Part shown: positions 35,568 to 43,803 of the stretch, in pieces | How the letters are laid out: each line of letters starts with the position of its first letter | Position numbering within the stretch: position 1 is the first letter of the stretch | Assembly (NCBI RefSeq): GCF_021233415.1 | Contig: NZ_CP089466.1 | Location: 1,240,001-1,304,000, forward strand | DNA length: 64,000 nucleotides | DNA from: Halobacterium litoreum | GTDB lineage: Archaea > Halobacteriota > Halobacteria > Halobacteriales > Halobacteriaceae | Direction of reading: 5' to 3' | Program-made: the position numbers and the translations under genes | The notes under the pieces: model-generated | Seen by the model: only the letters and a program-made list of their open reading frames with translations | Told to the model about the DNA's origin: nothing | Database searches by the model: none

Positions 35568-35918
35568 ATGGATTACGTGCTGGTCGGGGCGGGAGTCGGT
35601 ATTGTGGTGGTGTTGCTCGGCGTTCTCGCGCTGTTGCGGCGGCGGTCGTCGGACGCCCGGGCGTCGAAGCGCGCCCACGAGGAAGCACAGGAGCGCGAGC
35701 CGCCCGTGGAAATCGGGGAGACCTACGAGTTCGGCGTGACGGAGTTCACGGACCACCACTCCGGGGAGCGCGTCGCCGTCGGGAAGGTGGAGGGATTCGT
35801 CGTGTTCACCGAGGACGTTCCGGGGAGCGTCTCCGAGGGCGACGTGATTCGCGCCAAAGTGTTGTCGTTCAACCGCGGCGAGACCTCGGCGGACGCGTCG
35901 TTCGTCGGGACGGCCTGA
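35568..35918 (+). CDS. Membrane-anchored TRAM-domain protein
   Basis: A 116-aa protein. One N-terminal helix (VLVGAGVGIVVVLLGVLALL) is followed by an Arg-rich linker and a TRAM domain (PVEIGETYEFGVTEF ... GFVVFTEDVPGSVSEGDVIRAKVLSFNRGETSADASFVG). TRAM binds RNA and is often a single-domain protein in haloarchaea. A membrane-anchored form is unusual but recurs in this group. The function is unknown. TATA-like aaggtttgtagg precedes the ATG by about 28-36 nt. Confidence 0.78.
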   Translation: MDYVLVGAGVGIVVVLLGVLALLRRRSSDARASKRAHEEAQEREPPVEIGETYEFGVTEFTDHHSGERVAVGKVEGFVVFTEDVPGSVSEGDVIRAKVLSFNRGETSADASFVGTA

Positions 35919-35941
35919 GGCCGCGAAGGAACGTCGGCCGC

Positions 35942-36319
35942 TCACTCGGTGTCTCGCGCCAGTCCGTCGAGGACGTACTCGGCCGAGGTCCGCGTCGTCG
36001 CAAGCGGCACGTCGTGGACGTCACAGATTCGCAACAGCGCGCTGATGTCGGGTTCGTGTGGCTGTGCGGTCAAGGGGTCGCGGAGGAAGACGATGGCGTC
36101 CAGTTCGTCCGCGGCGACCTCCGCGCCGATCTGCACGTCGCCGCCGAGGCGCCCGCTCTGCTTGCGCTCGACGTCGAGGCCCGTCTCGTCGGTGATTCGC
36201 TGGCCGGTCGTGCCGGTGCCGACGAGGTCGAACCCCGCGAGCAGGTCCTCGTAGGCCCGCACGAGGTCGATCATCTCGGGCTTCTCGTCGTCGTGAGCGA
36301 TGAGCGCGACGCGCGTCAT
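35942..36319 (-). CDS. mgsA: Methylglyoxal synthase
   Basis: A 125-aa protein matching MgsA over its length: [47 protein letters not shown] and [37 protein letters not shown]. The catalytic Asp residues lie in the QIGAE and FLRDP regions. It converts dihydroxyacetone phosphate to methylglyoxal plus phosphate. It is unrelated in context to its neighbours and convergent with the TRAM gene. Confidence 0.92.
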   Translation of the reverse strand: MTRVALIAHDDEKPEMIDLVRAYEDLLAGFDLVGTGTTGQRITDETGLDVERKQSGRLGGDVQIGAEVAADELDAIVFLRDPLTAQPHEPDISALLRICDVHDVPLATTRTSAEYVLDGLARDTE

Positions 36320-36438
36320 GGGTAGGCTGACGCGCGGCAGCGAGGAAAGCGTGGGTGGTCGTCACGGAAGTGACGAGCGCGAGGTGACGAACGACATTTG
36401 TAGGGGTCGGTCGTAGGCCCGGGCAAGGGGAACCTCTC

Positions 36439-37716
36439 GTGAACGTGAGCATCGTCGGCAGCGGGTACGTCGGCACGACAATCGCGGCGTGTTTCGCGGA
36501 CCTCGGCCACGAGGTCGTGAACGTCGACATCGACGAGGACGTGGTGGAGACCATCAACAGCGGCGAGGCGCCCATCCACGAACCGGGTCTGGAAGAACGC
36601 ATCGCCGAGCACGCGGGCGACCGACTGCGCGCGACGACGGACTACGAGACGGTCCGAGAGACGGACGTGACGTTCCTCGCGCTCCCGACGCCGTCCCGCG
36701 AGGACGGCAGCATCGATACGTCCATCATGGAGGCCGGAGCCGAGTCGCTGGGCGAGGCGCTCGCCGGGAAGGACGACCACGTCGTCGTCGTGAAGAGCAC
36801 CGTCGTTCCGGGGACGACCGACAGCGTGGTCGCGCCCGCCATCGAGCGCGGCGGCTTCGACGGCGCGACGCTCGCGATGAACCCCGAGTTCCTCCGGATG
36901 GGGTCGGCCGTCTCGGACTTCCTCGACCCCGACAAGGTCGTCTTCGGCGCGACCAGCGAGGCGGGCTACGAGACGCTCCGCGAGGTGTACGAGCCACTGC
37001 TCGCGGACGCTGACGCCGCGGTCGTTGAGACTGACCTGCGGGAGGCAGAGATGATAAAGTACGCGAACAACGCGTTCCTCGCGTCGAAGGTCAGCCTCGT
37101 CAACGACCTCGGGAACATCTGCAAGGAGTTCGGCGTCGACGCCTACGAGGTGGCGGACGCCATCGCACACGACGACCGCATCAGCGGCCGGTTCCTGCGC
37201 TCCGGCGTGGGATGGGGTGGTAGTTGCTTCCCGAAAGACGTGGCCGCGATAATCGCCGCTGCGAAGTCCGAGGGCTACGACCCGACCGTCCTCGAAGCTG
37301 CGGTGGAACTGAACGACGGCCAGCCCGAGCGCTTGCTCGAACTACTGGACGACCACGTCGACGTGGGCGGCGAGCGCGTCGCCGTGCTCGGTCTCTCGTT
37401 CAAGCCGGGAACGGACGACATCCGCGGGACGCGTGCGATTCCGGTCATCGACGGCCTGCAGGAGCGCGGCGCCGACGTGGTCGCGTACGACCCGGTGGCG
37501 ACCGAGAAGATGGCCGAGAAGCGCCCGGACGTCGACTACGCCGACAGCGCGCGAGAAGCCTTGGACGGCGCGTCCGGTGCGGTGGTCGTGACGGACTGGG
37601 ACGAGTTCGGCGCGCTCGACGACGAGTTCGACGCGATGGCCGAGCGCGTGGTCGTCGACGGCCGGCGCATTGTGGAGCGCCGCGACGGCATCACGTACGA
37701 AGGACTGACGTGGTAG
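36439..37716 (+). CDS. aglM: UDP-glucose 6-dehydrogenase (AglM-like)
   Basis: A 425-aa enzyme starting at [28 protein letters not shown]. The catalytic Cys lies in [16 protein letters not shown], and the C-terminal NAD/UDP domain starts [27 protein letters not shown]. This is the UDP-glucose or GDP-mannose dehydrogenase subgroup; AglM of other haloarchaea makes UDP-glucuronate for N-glycans. It is 3.4 kb to the right of the AglJ-like gene and in GC-rich sequence, so it probably belongs to the older glycosylation core. The dehydrogenase at 19224 is a second, different type. Confidence 0.9.
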   Translation: MNVSIVGSGYVGTTIAACFADLGHEVVNVDIDEDVVETINSGEAPIHEPGLEERIAEHAGDRLRATTDYETVRETDVTFLALPTPSREDGSIDTSIMEAGAESLGEALAGKDDHVVVVKSTVVPGTTDSVVAPAIERGGFDGATLAMNPEFLRMGSAVSDFLDPDKVVFGATSEAGYETLREVYEPLLADADAAVVETDLREAEMIKYANNAFLASKVSLVNDLGNICKEFGVDAYEVADAIAHDDRISGRFLRSGVGWGGSCFPKDVAAIIAAAKSEGYDPTVLEAAVELNDGQPERLLELLDDHVDVGGERVAVLGLSFKPGTDDIRGTRAIPVIDGLQERGADVVAYDPVATEKMAEKRPDVDYADSAREALDGASGAVVVTDWDEFGALDDEFDAMAERVVVDGRRIVERRDGITYEGLTW

Positions 37717-38010
37717 TCAGAGCCGGTCGGCGTCGACGCCGACGCCGGGCGGCGCGACGACGAGGAAGTCACGGAAGTGCATGAGGGTGCCGTCGGCGTT
37801 CTTGACGTCGCCGGCGAATCCGGCGGCGAGTTCGTTCAGGTCGCCTTCGACGGCGAGCAGGAGGACGTTGCCGTCCTCGATTTCTTGGAGCCACTCGGCG
37901 TCGGGCGTGGTACCGTCGAGGACGCCGAGGGTGACGTGGCCCTCGAACTCCTCCGGGAGGTCGATCTCCTCCTCGGCGCTTCGCAGGTCGAGATTGAAGC
38001 CGTCGCTCAT
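37717..38010 (-). CDS. Small acidic haloarchaeal protein
   Basis: A 97-aa acidic protein from the ATG opening MSDGFNLDLRSAEEEIDL. It reads GHVTLGVLDGTTPDAEWLQEIEDGNVLLLAVEGDLNELAAGFAGDVKNADG and ends in a hydrophobic segment and GVGVDADRL. It has no known motif; it resembles haloarchaeal DUF families (possibly DUF5779) in length and composition. The start at 38010 is preferred since a TATA-like ggtttttgcc lies 25-31 nt upstream. It is convergent with aglM. Confidence 0.65.
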   Translation of the reverse strand: MSDGFNLDLRSAEEEIDLPEEFEGHVTLGVLDGTTPDAEWLQEIEDGNVLLLAVEGDLNELAAGFAGDVKNADGTLMHFRDFLVVAPPGVGVDADRL

Positions 38011-38056
38011 GCTCGCAGGTGTGGCCCGCGCCGGCAAAAACCTTCCCGACAGAGGG

Positions 38057-38063
38057 TTTATGC
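38057..38063 (+). promoter_or_regulatory. TATA element for the 48-aa protein gene
   Basis: tttatgc lies 24-30 nt upstream of the ATG at 38087. Confidence 0.5.
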
Positions 38064-38086
38064 GTCGGGATGGCGTCCGTTCACGT

Positions 38087-38233
38087 ATGCCGAAGGTCAT
38101 GCTCAGCGAGGAGACGGTGGAGCGACTGGAGGGCCTCCAGGAGGACGACGAGTCCTACGACGAACTCGTCACGGAGCTGTTGAACATCTACGAGGCCGAG
38201 GAGTTGACGCTGTTCCACTCGGGCGACGGCTAA
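38087..38233 (+). CDS. 48-aa antitoxin-like small protein
   Basis: A 48-aa protein with the pattern of small haloarchaeal antitoxin-like proteins (MPKVMLSEETVERLEGLQEDDESYDELVTELLNIYE): a beta strand, then two amphipathic helices. It resembles the N-terminal region of ribbon-helix-helix or VapB antitoxins, but no PIN toxin gene is adjacent. Its stop lies next to the convergent gene at 38230. A TATA element at 38057 supports the start. Regulation is unknown. Confidence 0.7.
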   Translation: MPKVMLSEETVERLEGLQEDDESYDELVTELLNIYEAEELTLFHSGDG

Positions 38234-38700
38234 TTCTCGCTTGGGTCGCGTTCGCGGACGGCGGCGCGACAGACGTCTTCGAAGCGTCCCTCGTCTTCTA
38301 AGTGCGCCTGTAGTTCGTCGGCGTATTCGCCCGCGAGTTGCGTCGCTTCTCGTTCCAGTTCTTCGCTGCCGTCGTCGTCGCTGCCGCCGAGGCCGAGTGC
38401 GTCCTTGATGCCGCCGACGACGCCGCCCGAGGACGACCCGCCGTTGCCGCCTCCGCCGGCCATCGCGTTCATCTGGTCGTCGACGTTCTGCATCTCCGGG
38501 AGGACGTGTTCCAGTTTCGAGGTGTCCGCGGCGATTTCGGCGTTCTCGGGGTCGTCGGGGTTCTCGATTTCGAACTCGACGGCCGTCATCACGAGGCCCC
38601 ACTGCGGGCGGGAGAGCGAGGAGCCCCGGATTCGGTCGCCGAACTTCTGGTCTACCGCCATGCGGGCACCGACGATGCGGTCCTGCCAGCCGTCACTCAT
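38230..38700 (-). CDS. Conserved haloarchaeal protein with Gly/Ser linker (DUF5799-like)
   Basis: A 156-aa protein. The N-terminal domain (DRIVGARMAVDQKFGDRIRGSSLSRPQWGLVMTAVEFEIENPDD) looks conserved, a Gly/Ser-rich linker follows (AMAGGGGNGGSSSGGVVGG), and the C-terminal helix is acidic. The layout matches the haloarchaeal family DUF5799, though I give this by pattern only. It is 4 bp convergent-overlapping with the 48-aa gene. There is no signal peptide. Confidence 0.72.
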   Translation of the reverse strand: MSDGWQDRIVGARMAVDQKFGDRIRGSSLSRPQWGLVMTAVEFEIENPDDPENAEIAADTSKLEHVLPEMQNVDDQMNAMAGGGGNGGSSSGGVVGGIKDALGLGGSDDDGSEELEREATQLAGEYADELQAHLEDEGRFEDVCRAAVRERDPSEN

Positions 38701-38774
38701 GGCTCCGGGTACGCGGGCGGCGTGCTTGTATGCTGCGACGAAAAAACGAGCGAATCGAGTAGGGGGGCGCGTCC

Positions 38775-39170
38775 TCAGAAGGCGTCCGTCTCGCCCGTAA
38801 TCTCCGCGTGGAGTTCCTCGCGGAGCGCGGTGTGGACGTGACAGATGCCCTCGGCGCGCTCGACGACGGCGTCGAACTCGTCGTCGGAGAGGTCGGCTTC
38901 CACGAGGATGTGGAAGCGAATCGCGGTGAGGTCGTCGTCCTCGTCGAGGTCACCCTCGACGTCGACGTCGATTCGGCCGAGGTCGTCGAAGCCCTCCTGC
39001 TGGCCGCCGACGCGGAACGCGGGGATGAAACAGGACGCGTAGTCGGCGATGAGTGTGGCGTTCGGGTCCGGGCCGTCCTCGCCGGTCGCGTCGATGGTCA
39101 GTTCGAAGTCCCCGACGCGGGACCGCGTGGTGTAGCCTTCCTCGGACGTGCTGGTAACTTCGATGGTCAT
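38775..39170 (-). CDS. OsmC/Ohr family protein
   Basis: A 131-aa protein with the OsmC fold: GYTTRSRVGDFELTIDATGEDGPDPNATLIADYASCFIPAFRVGG, with the peroxidatic Cys in ASCFIPAF and the second in EGICHVHTAL. Such enzymes reduce organic hydroperoxides, with thiols as donors. It is a stand-alone gene on the minus strand. The N-terminal start MTIEVTSTSEEGYTT fits. Confidence 0.85.
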   Translation of the reverse strand: MTIEVTSTSEEGYTTRSRVGDFELTIDATGEDGPDPNATLIADYASCFIPAFRVGGQQEGFDDLGRIDVDVEGDLDEDDDLTAIRFHILVEADLSDDEFDAVVERAEGICHVHTALREELHAEITGETDAF

Positions 39171-39283
39171 TGCACGCGGACGGAGTCACGCGCGACCCGT
39201 AAGCGTTGTTCTTTCGGTGGGGTTCGCCCCGGACGCGCCCCCGTGACGAAACCGGACGCGGGCGGCGTGACGGCGGGGCGCCG

Positions 39284-40012
39284 TCAGTAGTAGAGCGCGT
39301 CCGCGAGGTCGAACGTCTCGTCGCCGTCGAGGACGTGGACGTCGGCCTGACTGCCGGTGGCGTCGACTTCGCGCTCGAAGTCCTCGATTTCGATTTCGAT
39401 GGGCGGGAAGGTGTCGTAGTGCATCGGGAACGCGATTTCGGCGTCGAGCCAGTCGACGGCGACGGCGGCCTGCCACGGTCCCATGGTGAAGTGGTCGCCG
39501 ACCGGGACGGCGACGGCGTCGGGTTCGAGGTACGTCGCGACGACGTCACGCATCTCGGTGTGGAGGCTGGTGTCGCCGGCGTGGTAGAACGTCGTGCTCT
39601 CGGCGTCCGCGACCTGCGTGGGCTTCGTGTCCGAAATCACGTAGCCAGCGGGCATCCCGGCGGAGGTGCCGTAGCCGGTGTCGATGCCGTTGGAGTGGTC
39701 GGCGCGCACCATCGTGACGTAGGCGTCGCCGAGTTCGACGGTGCCGCCGAGGTTCATCCCCGTCGAGTCGTCGATGCCGTACTCGTCGGTGAGGTAGCCC
39801 GTGAGTTCGGGCGTGCCGACGAAGTGCGCGCCGCGGTAGCGGTCCACGTCGGCGATGTGGTCCGCGTGCCCGTGCGTGAGCAGGACGTGGTCCGGGTCGA
39901 GTTCCTCCGGGTCCGTGTCCGTGTGGGGGTTGTCGAAGAACGGGTCGATGAGCAGGTCCGTTTCGCCGACTGAAACGTGCCACGTCGAGTGTCCGTGCCA
40001 AGTGAGTTCCAT
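39284..40012 (-). CDS. MBL-fold metal-dependent hydrolase (UlaG/UPF0173-like)
   Basis: A 242-aa protein with MBL zinc motif [13 protein letters not shown] (HxHxDH) near residue 45, [23 protein letters not shown] and a C-terminal [11 protein letters not shown]. The start [28 protein letters not shown] is standard for UPF0173 or UlaG-like hydrolases, which act on phosphodiesters or lactones; substrate is unknown. It is divergent from the aldo/keto reductase gene at 40139. Confidence 0.9.
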   Translation of the reverse strand: MELTWHGHSTWHVSVGETDLLIDPFFDNPHTDTDPEELDPDHVLLTHGHADHIADVDRYRGAHFVGTPELTGYLTDEYGIDDSTGMNLGGTVELGDAYVTMVRADHSNGIDTGYGTSAGMPAGYVISDTKPTQVADAESTTFYHAGDTSLHTEMRDVVATYLEPDAVAVPVGDHFTMGPWQAAVAVDWLDAEIAFPMHYDTFPPIEIEIEDFEREVDATGSQADVHVLDGDETFDLADALYY

Positions 40013-40138
40013 GCCGTCCGTAACTACTCTCGAATCCCACATAAAACGTGACGGCCGGTTGGTGGCCGCCGCGGGTCGAACCCGGACAGACTCGCGGAGT
40101 CCAGCACCGTTAGGTACCCCGGCGGAGTCGGTTCGGGC

Positions 40139-41122
40139 ATGGACACGCGACGACTCGGCACGACGGAATTCGACGTGAGCGAAGTGGGCCTCGGCACGTG
40201 GGAAATCGGCGGCGAGTGGGGCGACGTCTCCGAGGACGAGGGCAAGCGCGCCGTCCACGCCGCGCTCGACGCGGGCGTGAACTTCCTCGACACCGCGGAC
40301 GTGTACGGCGACGGCCGCAGCGAGCGCCTCATCAGTGACGTCCTCGAAGCGCGCGACGAGGAACCGGTAGTCGCGACGAAGGCGGGCCGCCGCCTCGACC
40401 CCCACGAGGCGGACCGGTACACGCACGAGAACCTCGAGCGGTTCGTCGACCGCTCGCGGGAGAACCTCGGCGTGGACTCGCTTGACCTCCTGCAACTGCA
40501 CTGCCCGCCGACGGACGTCTACTACCGGCCCGAGACGTTCGACGCGCTCGCGGCCCTGCAGTCCGCGGGGAAACTCGACCACTACGGCGTGAGCGTCGAG
40601 CGCGTCGAGGAGGGCCTGAAGGCAATCGAGTACCCGGGCGTGGAGACCGTCCAAATCATCTTCAATCCGTTCCGGCAGCGCCCCGCCGAGCGCTTCCTCG
40701 ACGCCGCCGCCGAGGCCGGCGTCGGCGTCATCGTGCGCGTCCCGCTGGCCTCGGGCCTGCTCACGGGGAACATCGACGCGGACGCGGAGTTCCCCGAGAA
40801 CGACCACCGGAACTTCAACCGCGACGGCGACGCCTTCGACGTCGGCGAGACGTTCGCCGGCGTCCCCCTCGACGACGGCGTGACCGCCGTGGAGGCGCTC
40901 CGCGAGCACGTCCCCGACCACCTCACGATGGCGCAGTTCGCGCTCCGGTGGATTCTCGACTTCGAAGCCGTCTCCACCGTGATTCCGGGCTCTACGTCCC
41001 CGGAGCACATCGAGGCGAACGTCGCCGCGTCGAACGCCGCGCCGCTCAGCCACGAGGCCCACGGCGCCGTCCGCGACGTCTACGAACTCACCGTCGAGGA
41101 GCACGTCCACCAGCGCTGGTAG
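40139..41122 (+). CDS. Aldo/keto reductase
   Basis: A 327-aa NADPH-dependent AKR. The catalytic tetrad Asp-Tyr-Lys-His is seen in [21 protein letters not shown] and LLQLHCPP. The C-terminal nucleotide-binding loop [16 protein letters not shown] is intact. Substrate is unknown. A homologue is common in haloarchaea; neighbours give no clear pathway. Confidence 0.9.
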   Translation: MDTRRLGTTEFDVSEVGLGTWEIGGEWGDVSEDEGKRAVHAALDAGVNFLDTADVYGDGRSERLISDVLEARDEEPVVATKAGRRLDPHEADRYTHENLERFVDRSRENLGVDSLDLLQLHCPPTDVYYRPETFDALAALQSAGKLDHYGVSVERVEEGLKAIEYPGVETVQIIFNPFRQRPAERFLDAAAEAGVGVIVRVPLASGLLTGNIDADAEFPENDHRNFNRDGDAFDVGETFAGVPLDDGVTAVEALREHVPDHLTMAQFALRWILDFEAVSTVIPGSTSPEHIEANVAASNAAPLSHEAHGAVRDVYELTVEEHVHQRW

Positions 41123-41148
41123 GAGACTCGGCTTGCCGCACCCGGAAC

Positions 41149-41156
41149 GCTTAGGC
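41149..41156 (+). promoter_or_regulatory. TATA element for the FAH-family gene
   Basis: gcttaggc lies 24-31 nt upstream of the ATG at 41180. Confidence 0.5.
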
Positions 41157-41179
41157 GCGACCCACCGGAATCCGGGCTT

Positions 41180-41917
41180 ATGCACCAGATGCGTTTTCGC
41201 GACCCGGCGGGGGCTGTCCGAACCGGCGAGTACGACGCCGACGCCGACACCGTCTCGTTCGGCGGGCGAACCTACGACACCGACGAGGTCGACGTGTTGC
41301 CGCCCTGTGACCCGTCGAAGGTCGTCTGTGTCGGGCGGAACTACGCGGCCCACGCCGAGGAGCGCGGCGAGGACGTGCCCGACCGCCCGCTGTTGTTCCT
41401 GAAGCCGCCGAACGCGCTCGCGGGGCACGGCGACACCGTCGAACTGCCCGCCGAGAAGCGCGTCGAACACGAGGCCGAACTTGCCGTCGTCGTCGGCGAG
41501 CAGTGCAAGCACGTCGACGAGGCCGACGCGATGGACGTGGTCGCGGGGTTCGCGTGTGCCGACGACGTGTCGAATCGCACCGACCAGCGCGAGGAACAGA
41601 ACTGGGTTCGTGGGAAGGCCTTCGACGGCGCGTGCCCGCTCGGTCCGGTGCTCGCGACGCCCGACGAGGTGCCCGAGGACGCGAGCGTGGAACTGCGCGT
41701 GAACGGCGAGACGCGCCAGTCCTCGACCACCGAGCGCTTCATCTTCGACGTCCCCGAACTGATTGCGGAGATTACGGCGTTCGTCACCCTCGAACCGGGC
41801 GACGTGATTCTCACCGGCACCCCGGAGGGCGTCGGCGAACTCGCCGACGGCGACCGCGTCGAGGTCGAAGTCGAGGGCGTCGGCGTCCTCGAACACGACG
41901 TCGAGCGCGCGCCCTGA
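41180..41917 (+). CDS. Fumarylacetoacetate hydrolase family protein
   Basis: A 245-aa FAH-fold enzyme. Motifs: [28 protein letters not shown], the metal-binding region [14 protein letters not shown] and [18 protein letters not shown], and the end [18 protein letters not shown]. The family hydrolyses or decarboxylates beta-diketo acids and acylpyruvates. Which one cannot be read. The preceding gap carries a TATA element. Confidence 0.9.
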   Translation: MHQMRFRDPAGAVRTGEYDADADTVSFGGRTYDTDEVDVLPPCDPSKVVCVGRNYAAHAEERGEDVPDRPLLFLKPPNALAGHGDTVELPAEKRVEHEAELAVVVGEQCKHVDEADAMDVVAGFACADDVSNRTDQREEQNWVRGKAFDGACPLGPVLATPDEVPEDASVELRVNGETRQSSTTERFIFDVPELIAEITAFVTLEPGDVILTGTPEGVGELADGDRVEVEVEGVGVLEHDVERAP

Positions 41918-41944
41918 GAACCGCCGGCGCGCTCCGCGACCGCG

Positions 41945-43186
41945 CTACGCGCGCACCGTCACGTCGGAGGTGTTGCCCGCGGCCGCTGCGTTCTCCACGA
42001 ACGAGTCGGCGCCCGCGAACACGACCACCGTCTCGTCGCTGACCGACGCGAGGCGGAACTGCTCCTCGTTGCCCGCGTCGTAGTCCGCGAACGCGTCGCC
42101 GAACTCCGTCGCTTCGCTCGCGTCGTCCCACCGGAGCACCCACGCGTAGGCGTCGTTCCCGCTGTCGTCCCGGAAGTAGACGAGGCGGTCCATCCCCCAG
42201 CCGGCGGCGGCGTCGGCGGCGCGCTCGAATTCCAACTCGGAGGAGAGCGCGAGGCGCGCGAACAGTTCGCCCTTCGTGCGGCCGCCGCCGAGCACGTCGA
42301 ACTCGCTCTCGGAGGCGTTCGCTTCGACGGTCAGTTCCTTCGCTCGCTCGCCGTCCGGCGCGTAGCCGTGGAGCAGTTGCTCGGTCGTGCGCGGCGGATT
42401 CTCGTAGACGTCGACGACGCCGCTCGCGTCGTCGAGGCGCATCGCGAAGTACCGGGAGCCGTACTCGTAGGGCGCGATGCGGTACCGGACGTACGCCGAG
42501 GCGTTCGTCCAGCGCTCGGGAATCGCGGTCTGGTTCAGGGTGACGTTCTGGTACTCGATGCCGTAGCGCTCTTGGACGTACTCGGCGGAGCCCTCGGTCA
42601 TCGCGCCCTTGAGGAACGCGCGGTTCCGGCGCAGGTCGAGTTCGTCGACGGCCGCGCGGACCGGCAGTTCGGTCTGGAAGACGTGGACGAACTCGTGGGC
42701 GAGAATCCGCTGCTGGAACGCCGCGCTCGCGTTCGGGTGGTCGAACAGCGTCACGTCCGTCCCCCGCGTCACCGCGCCCGTGACGACGCCGCCGTCCTCC
42801 CCCGCGGACGGGAGCGGTTCGATGCCGACGAGGTTCGTGAAGCCGCTCGTCGAGGCCTGCCCGATACTCCCCCCCTCCGGTGGCTCTTTCACCGCGACGA
42901 CGGTGTGGGGCCAACTCGGCTGGTCGAGGCCGAGCAAGCGGCCGGTTCGCCGATAGATAGGCGCTACGTCGTAGGGCAGGTCGTCGGTGACGGTGACGAA
43001 CTCCGTCGACTCGGCGGGGCCATCGTTCGTCCCCGTCGTGTTCGTCTGCGTCGTCGCTTCCGTCGCCCTCTCGGTCGTCGGTGCGTCGGTCGCCGCGTCC
43101 CCCGTCGCCGTGTTCGTCGGGGCCTGACAGCCCGCGGTCACGAACAGGACGGCGACTGCCACCCCCAGCACCCGTCGTCGGTCCAT
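41945..43186 (-). CDS. Surface lipoprotein with predicted metallopeptidase motif (Hvo_1808-like)
   Basis: A 413-aa lipoprotein: signal peptide LGVAVAVLFVTAGC with lipobox TAGC, then a Thr-rich spacer likely O-glycosylated. RILAHEFVHVFQTELP contains HExxH and a Glu about 45 residues later in TEGSAEYVQERYG, the arrangement of gluzincin-type zinc peptidases. The rest (GWGMDRLVYFRDDSGNDAYAW) is beta-rich. The family is known as Hvo_1808 surface proteins; peptidase activity has not been read from the sequence beyond the motifs. It is divergent from the gluconate-dehydrogenase-like pair. Confidence 0.82.
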   Translation of the reverse strand: MDRRRVLGVAVAVLFVTAGCQAPTNTATGDAATDAPTTERATEATTQTNTTGTNDGPAESTEFVTVTDDLPYDVAPIYRRTGRLLGLDQPSWPHTVVAVKEPPEGGSIGQASTSGFTNLVGIEPLPSAGEDGGVVTGAVTRGTDVTLFDHPNASAAFQQRILAHEFVHVFQTELPVRAAVDELDLRRNRAFLKGAMTEGSAEYVQERYGIEYQNVTLNQTAIPERWTNASAYVRYRIAPYEYGSRYFAMRLDDASGVVDVYENPPRTTEQLLHGYAPDGERAKELTVEANASESEFDVLGGGRTKGELFARLALSSELEFERAADAAAGWGMDRLVYFRDDSGNDAYAWVLRWDDASEATEFGDAFADYDAGNEEQFRLASVSDETVVVFAGADSFVENAAAAGNTSDVTVRA

Positions 43187-43258
43187 GGCGGGTCGAACGA
43201 CCGCGTCACCGTAAATCCCCGGCAGGGGTCACACCCCCGGAAAACGCAACCCTGAAGT

Positions 43259-43272
43259 TTAGGCTGGCCTAA
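43259..43272. promoter_or_regulatory. DtxR-like inverted-repeat operator
   Basis: The 14-bp sequence ttaggctggcctaa is a near-perfect dyad (TTAGGC/GCCTAA) resembling bacterial DtxR/IdeR boxes. It sits 13-26 nt upstream of the ATG at 43285, overlapping the TATA position, so a bound repressor would block transcription. Confidence 0.5.
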
Positions 43273-43284
43273 GAGGCGCGTCGA

Positions 43285-43803
43285 ATGGAACTGTCTCGGC
43301 GCGACGTGCTCGCGGCGCTCGCGGCCAGCGGTGCGGCCGTCGGCGCGGGCGCGACGCTGCTCTCTGGCGGCGACGACACCCCGCTCGGCGACCACGAACT
43401 CGACACGCTCGTGGCCGTCGCCGAGGTCGTCTACCCCTCCGAAGTCGAGGGCGTCGAGGAGTTCGTCAGGCAGTACAGCGCGACCCGGGTTCGGGACAGG
43501 CCCGACTACGCCGAGGGTGTCGCGGACGCCGTCGCCGCGCTCGACGACTACAGCCGGAACTGGGAGGACGCCGACTTCGCCGCGCTCGACCCCGACACGG
43601 CCGACGACACGCTCTCCGGGTTCGACGTGGACGCCGCCGACCCGGACCCGGAGGGCAGCGACCGCGAGCGCGTCCGGTACTACCTCGTGAACGAACTGCT
43701 GTACGCGCTGTTCACGACGCCGACCGGGGGCGAACTCGCGGGCATCGAGAACCCGCAGGGATTCCCCGGCGGAACCCAGTCCTACCAGCGAGGGCCGAAA
43801 TGA
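43285..43803 (+). CDS. Gluconate 2-dehydrogenase subunit 3-like protein
   Basis: A 172-aa protein with a twin-arginine signal peptide (ELSRRDVLAALAASGAAVGAGATLL), then a domain matching gluconate 2-dehydrogenase subunit 3 (DHELDTLVAVAEVVYPSEVEGVEEFVRQYSATRV ... YYLVNELLYALFTTPTGGELAG). It overlaps the start of the GMC oxidoreductase by 4 bp, the usual partner gene. The pair is probably a membrane-associated sugar or alcohol dehydrogenase exported folded by Tat. A DtxR-like dyad in the promoter suggests metal-dependent control. Confidence 0.88.
   Translation: MELSRRDVLAALAASGAAVGAGATLLSGGDDTPLGDHELDTLVAVAEVVYPSEVEGVEEFVRQYSATRVRDRPDYAEGVADAVAALDDYSRNWEDADFAALDPDTADDTLSGFDVDAADPDPEGSDRERVRYYLVNELLYALFTTPTGGELAGIENPQGFPGGTQSYQRGPK

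Noticed and set aside
39284-41896. 870-residue minus-strand frame spanning the aldo/keto reductase and FAH genes
   Set aside because: Only the last part (from 40012) is the real MBL hydrolase; the rest is antisense to two well-supported genes.
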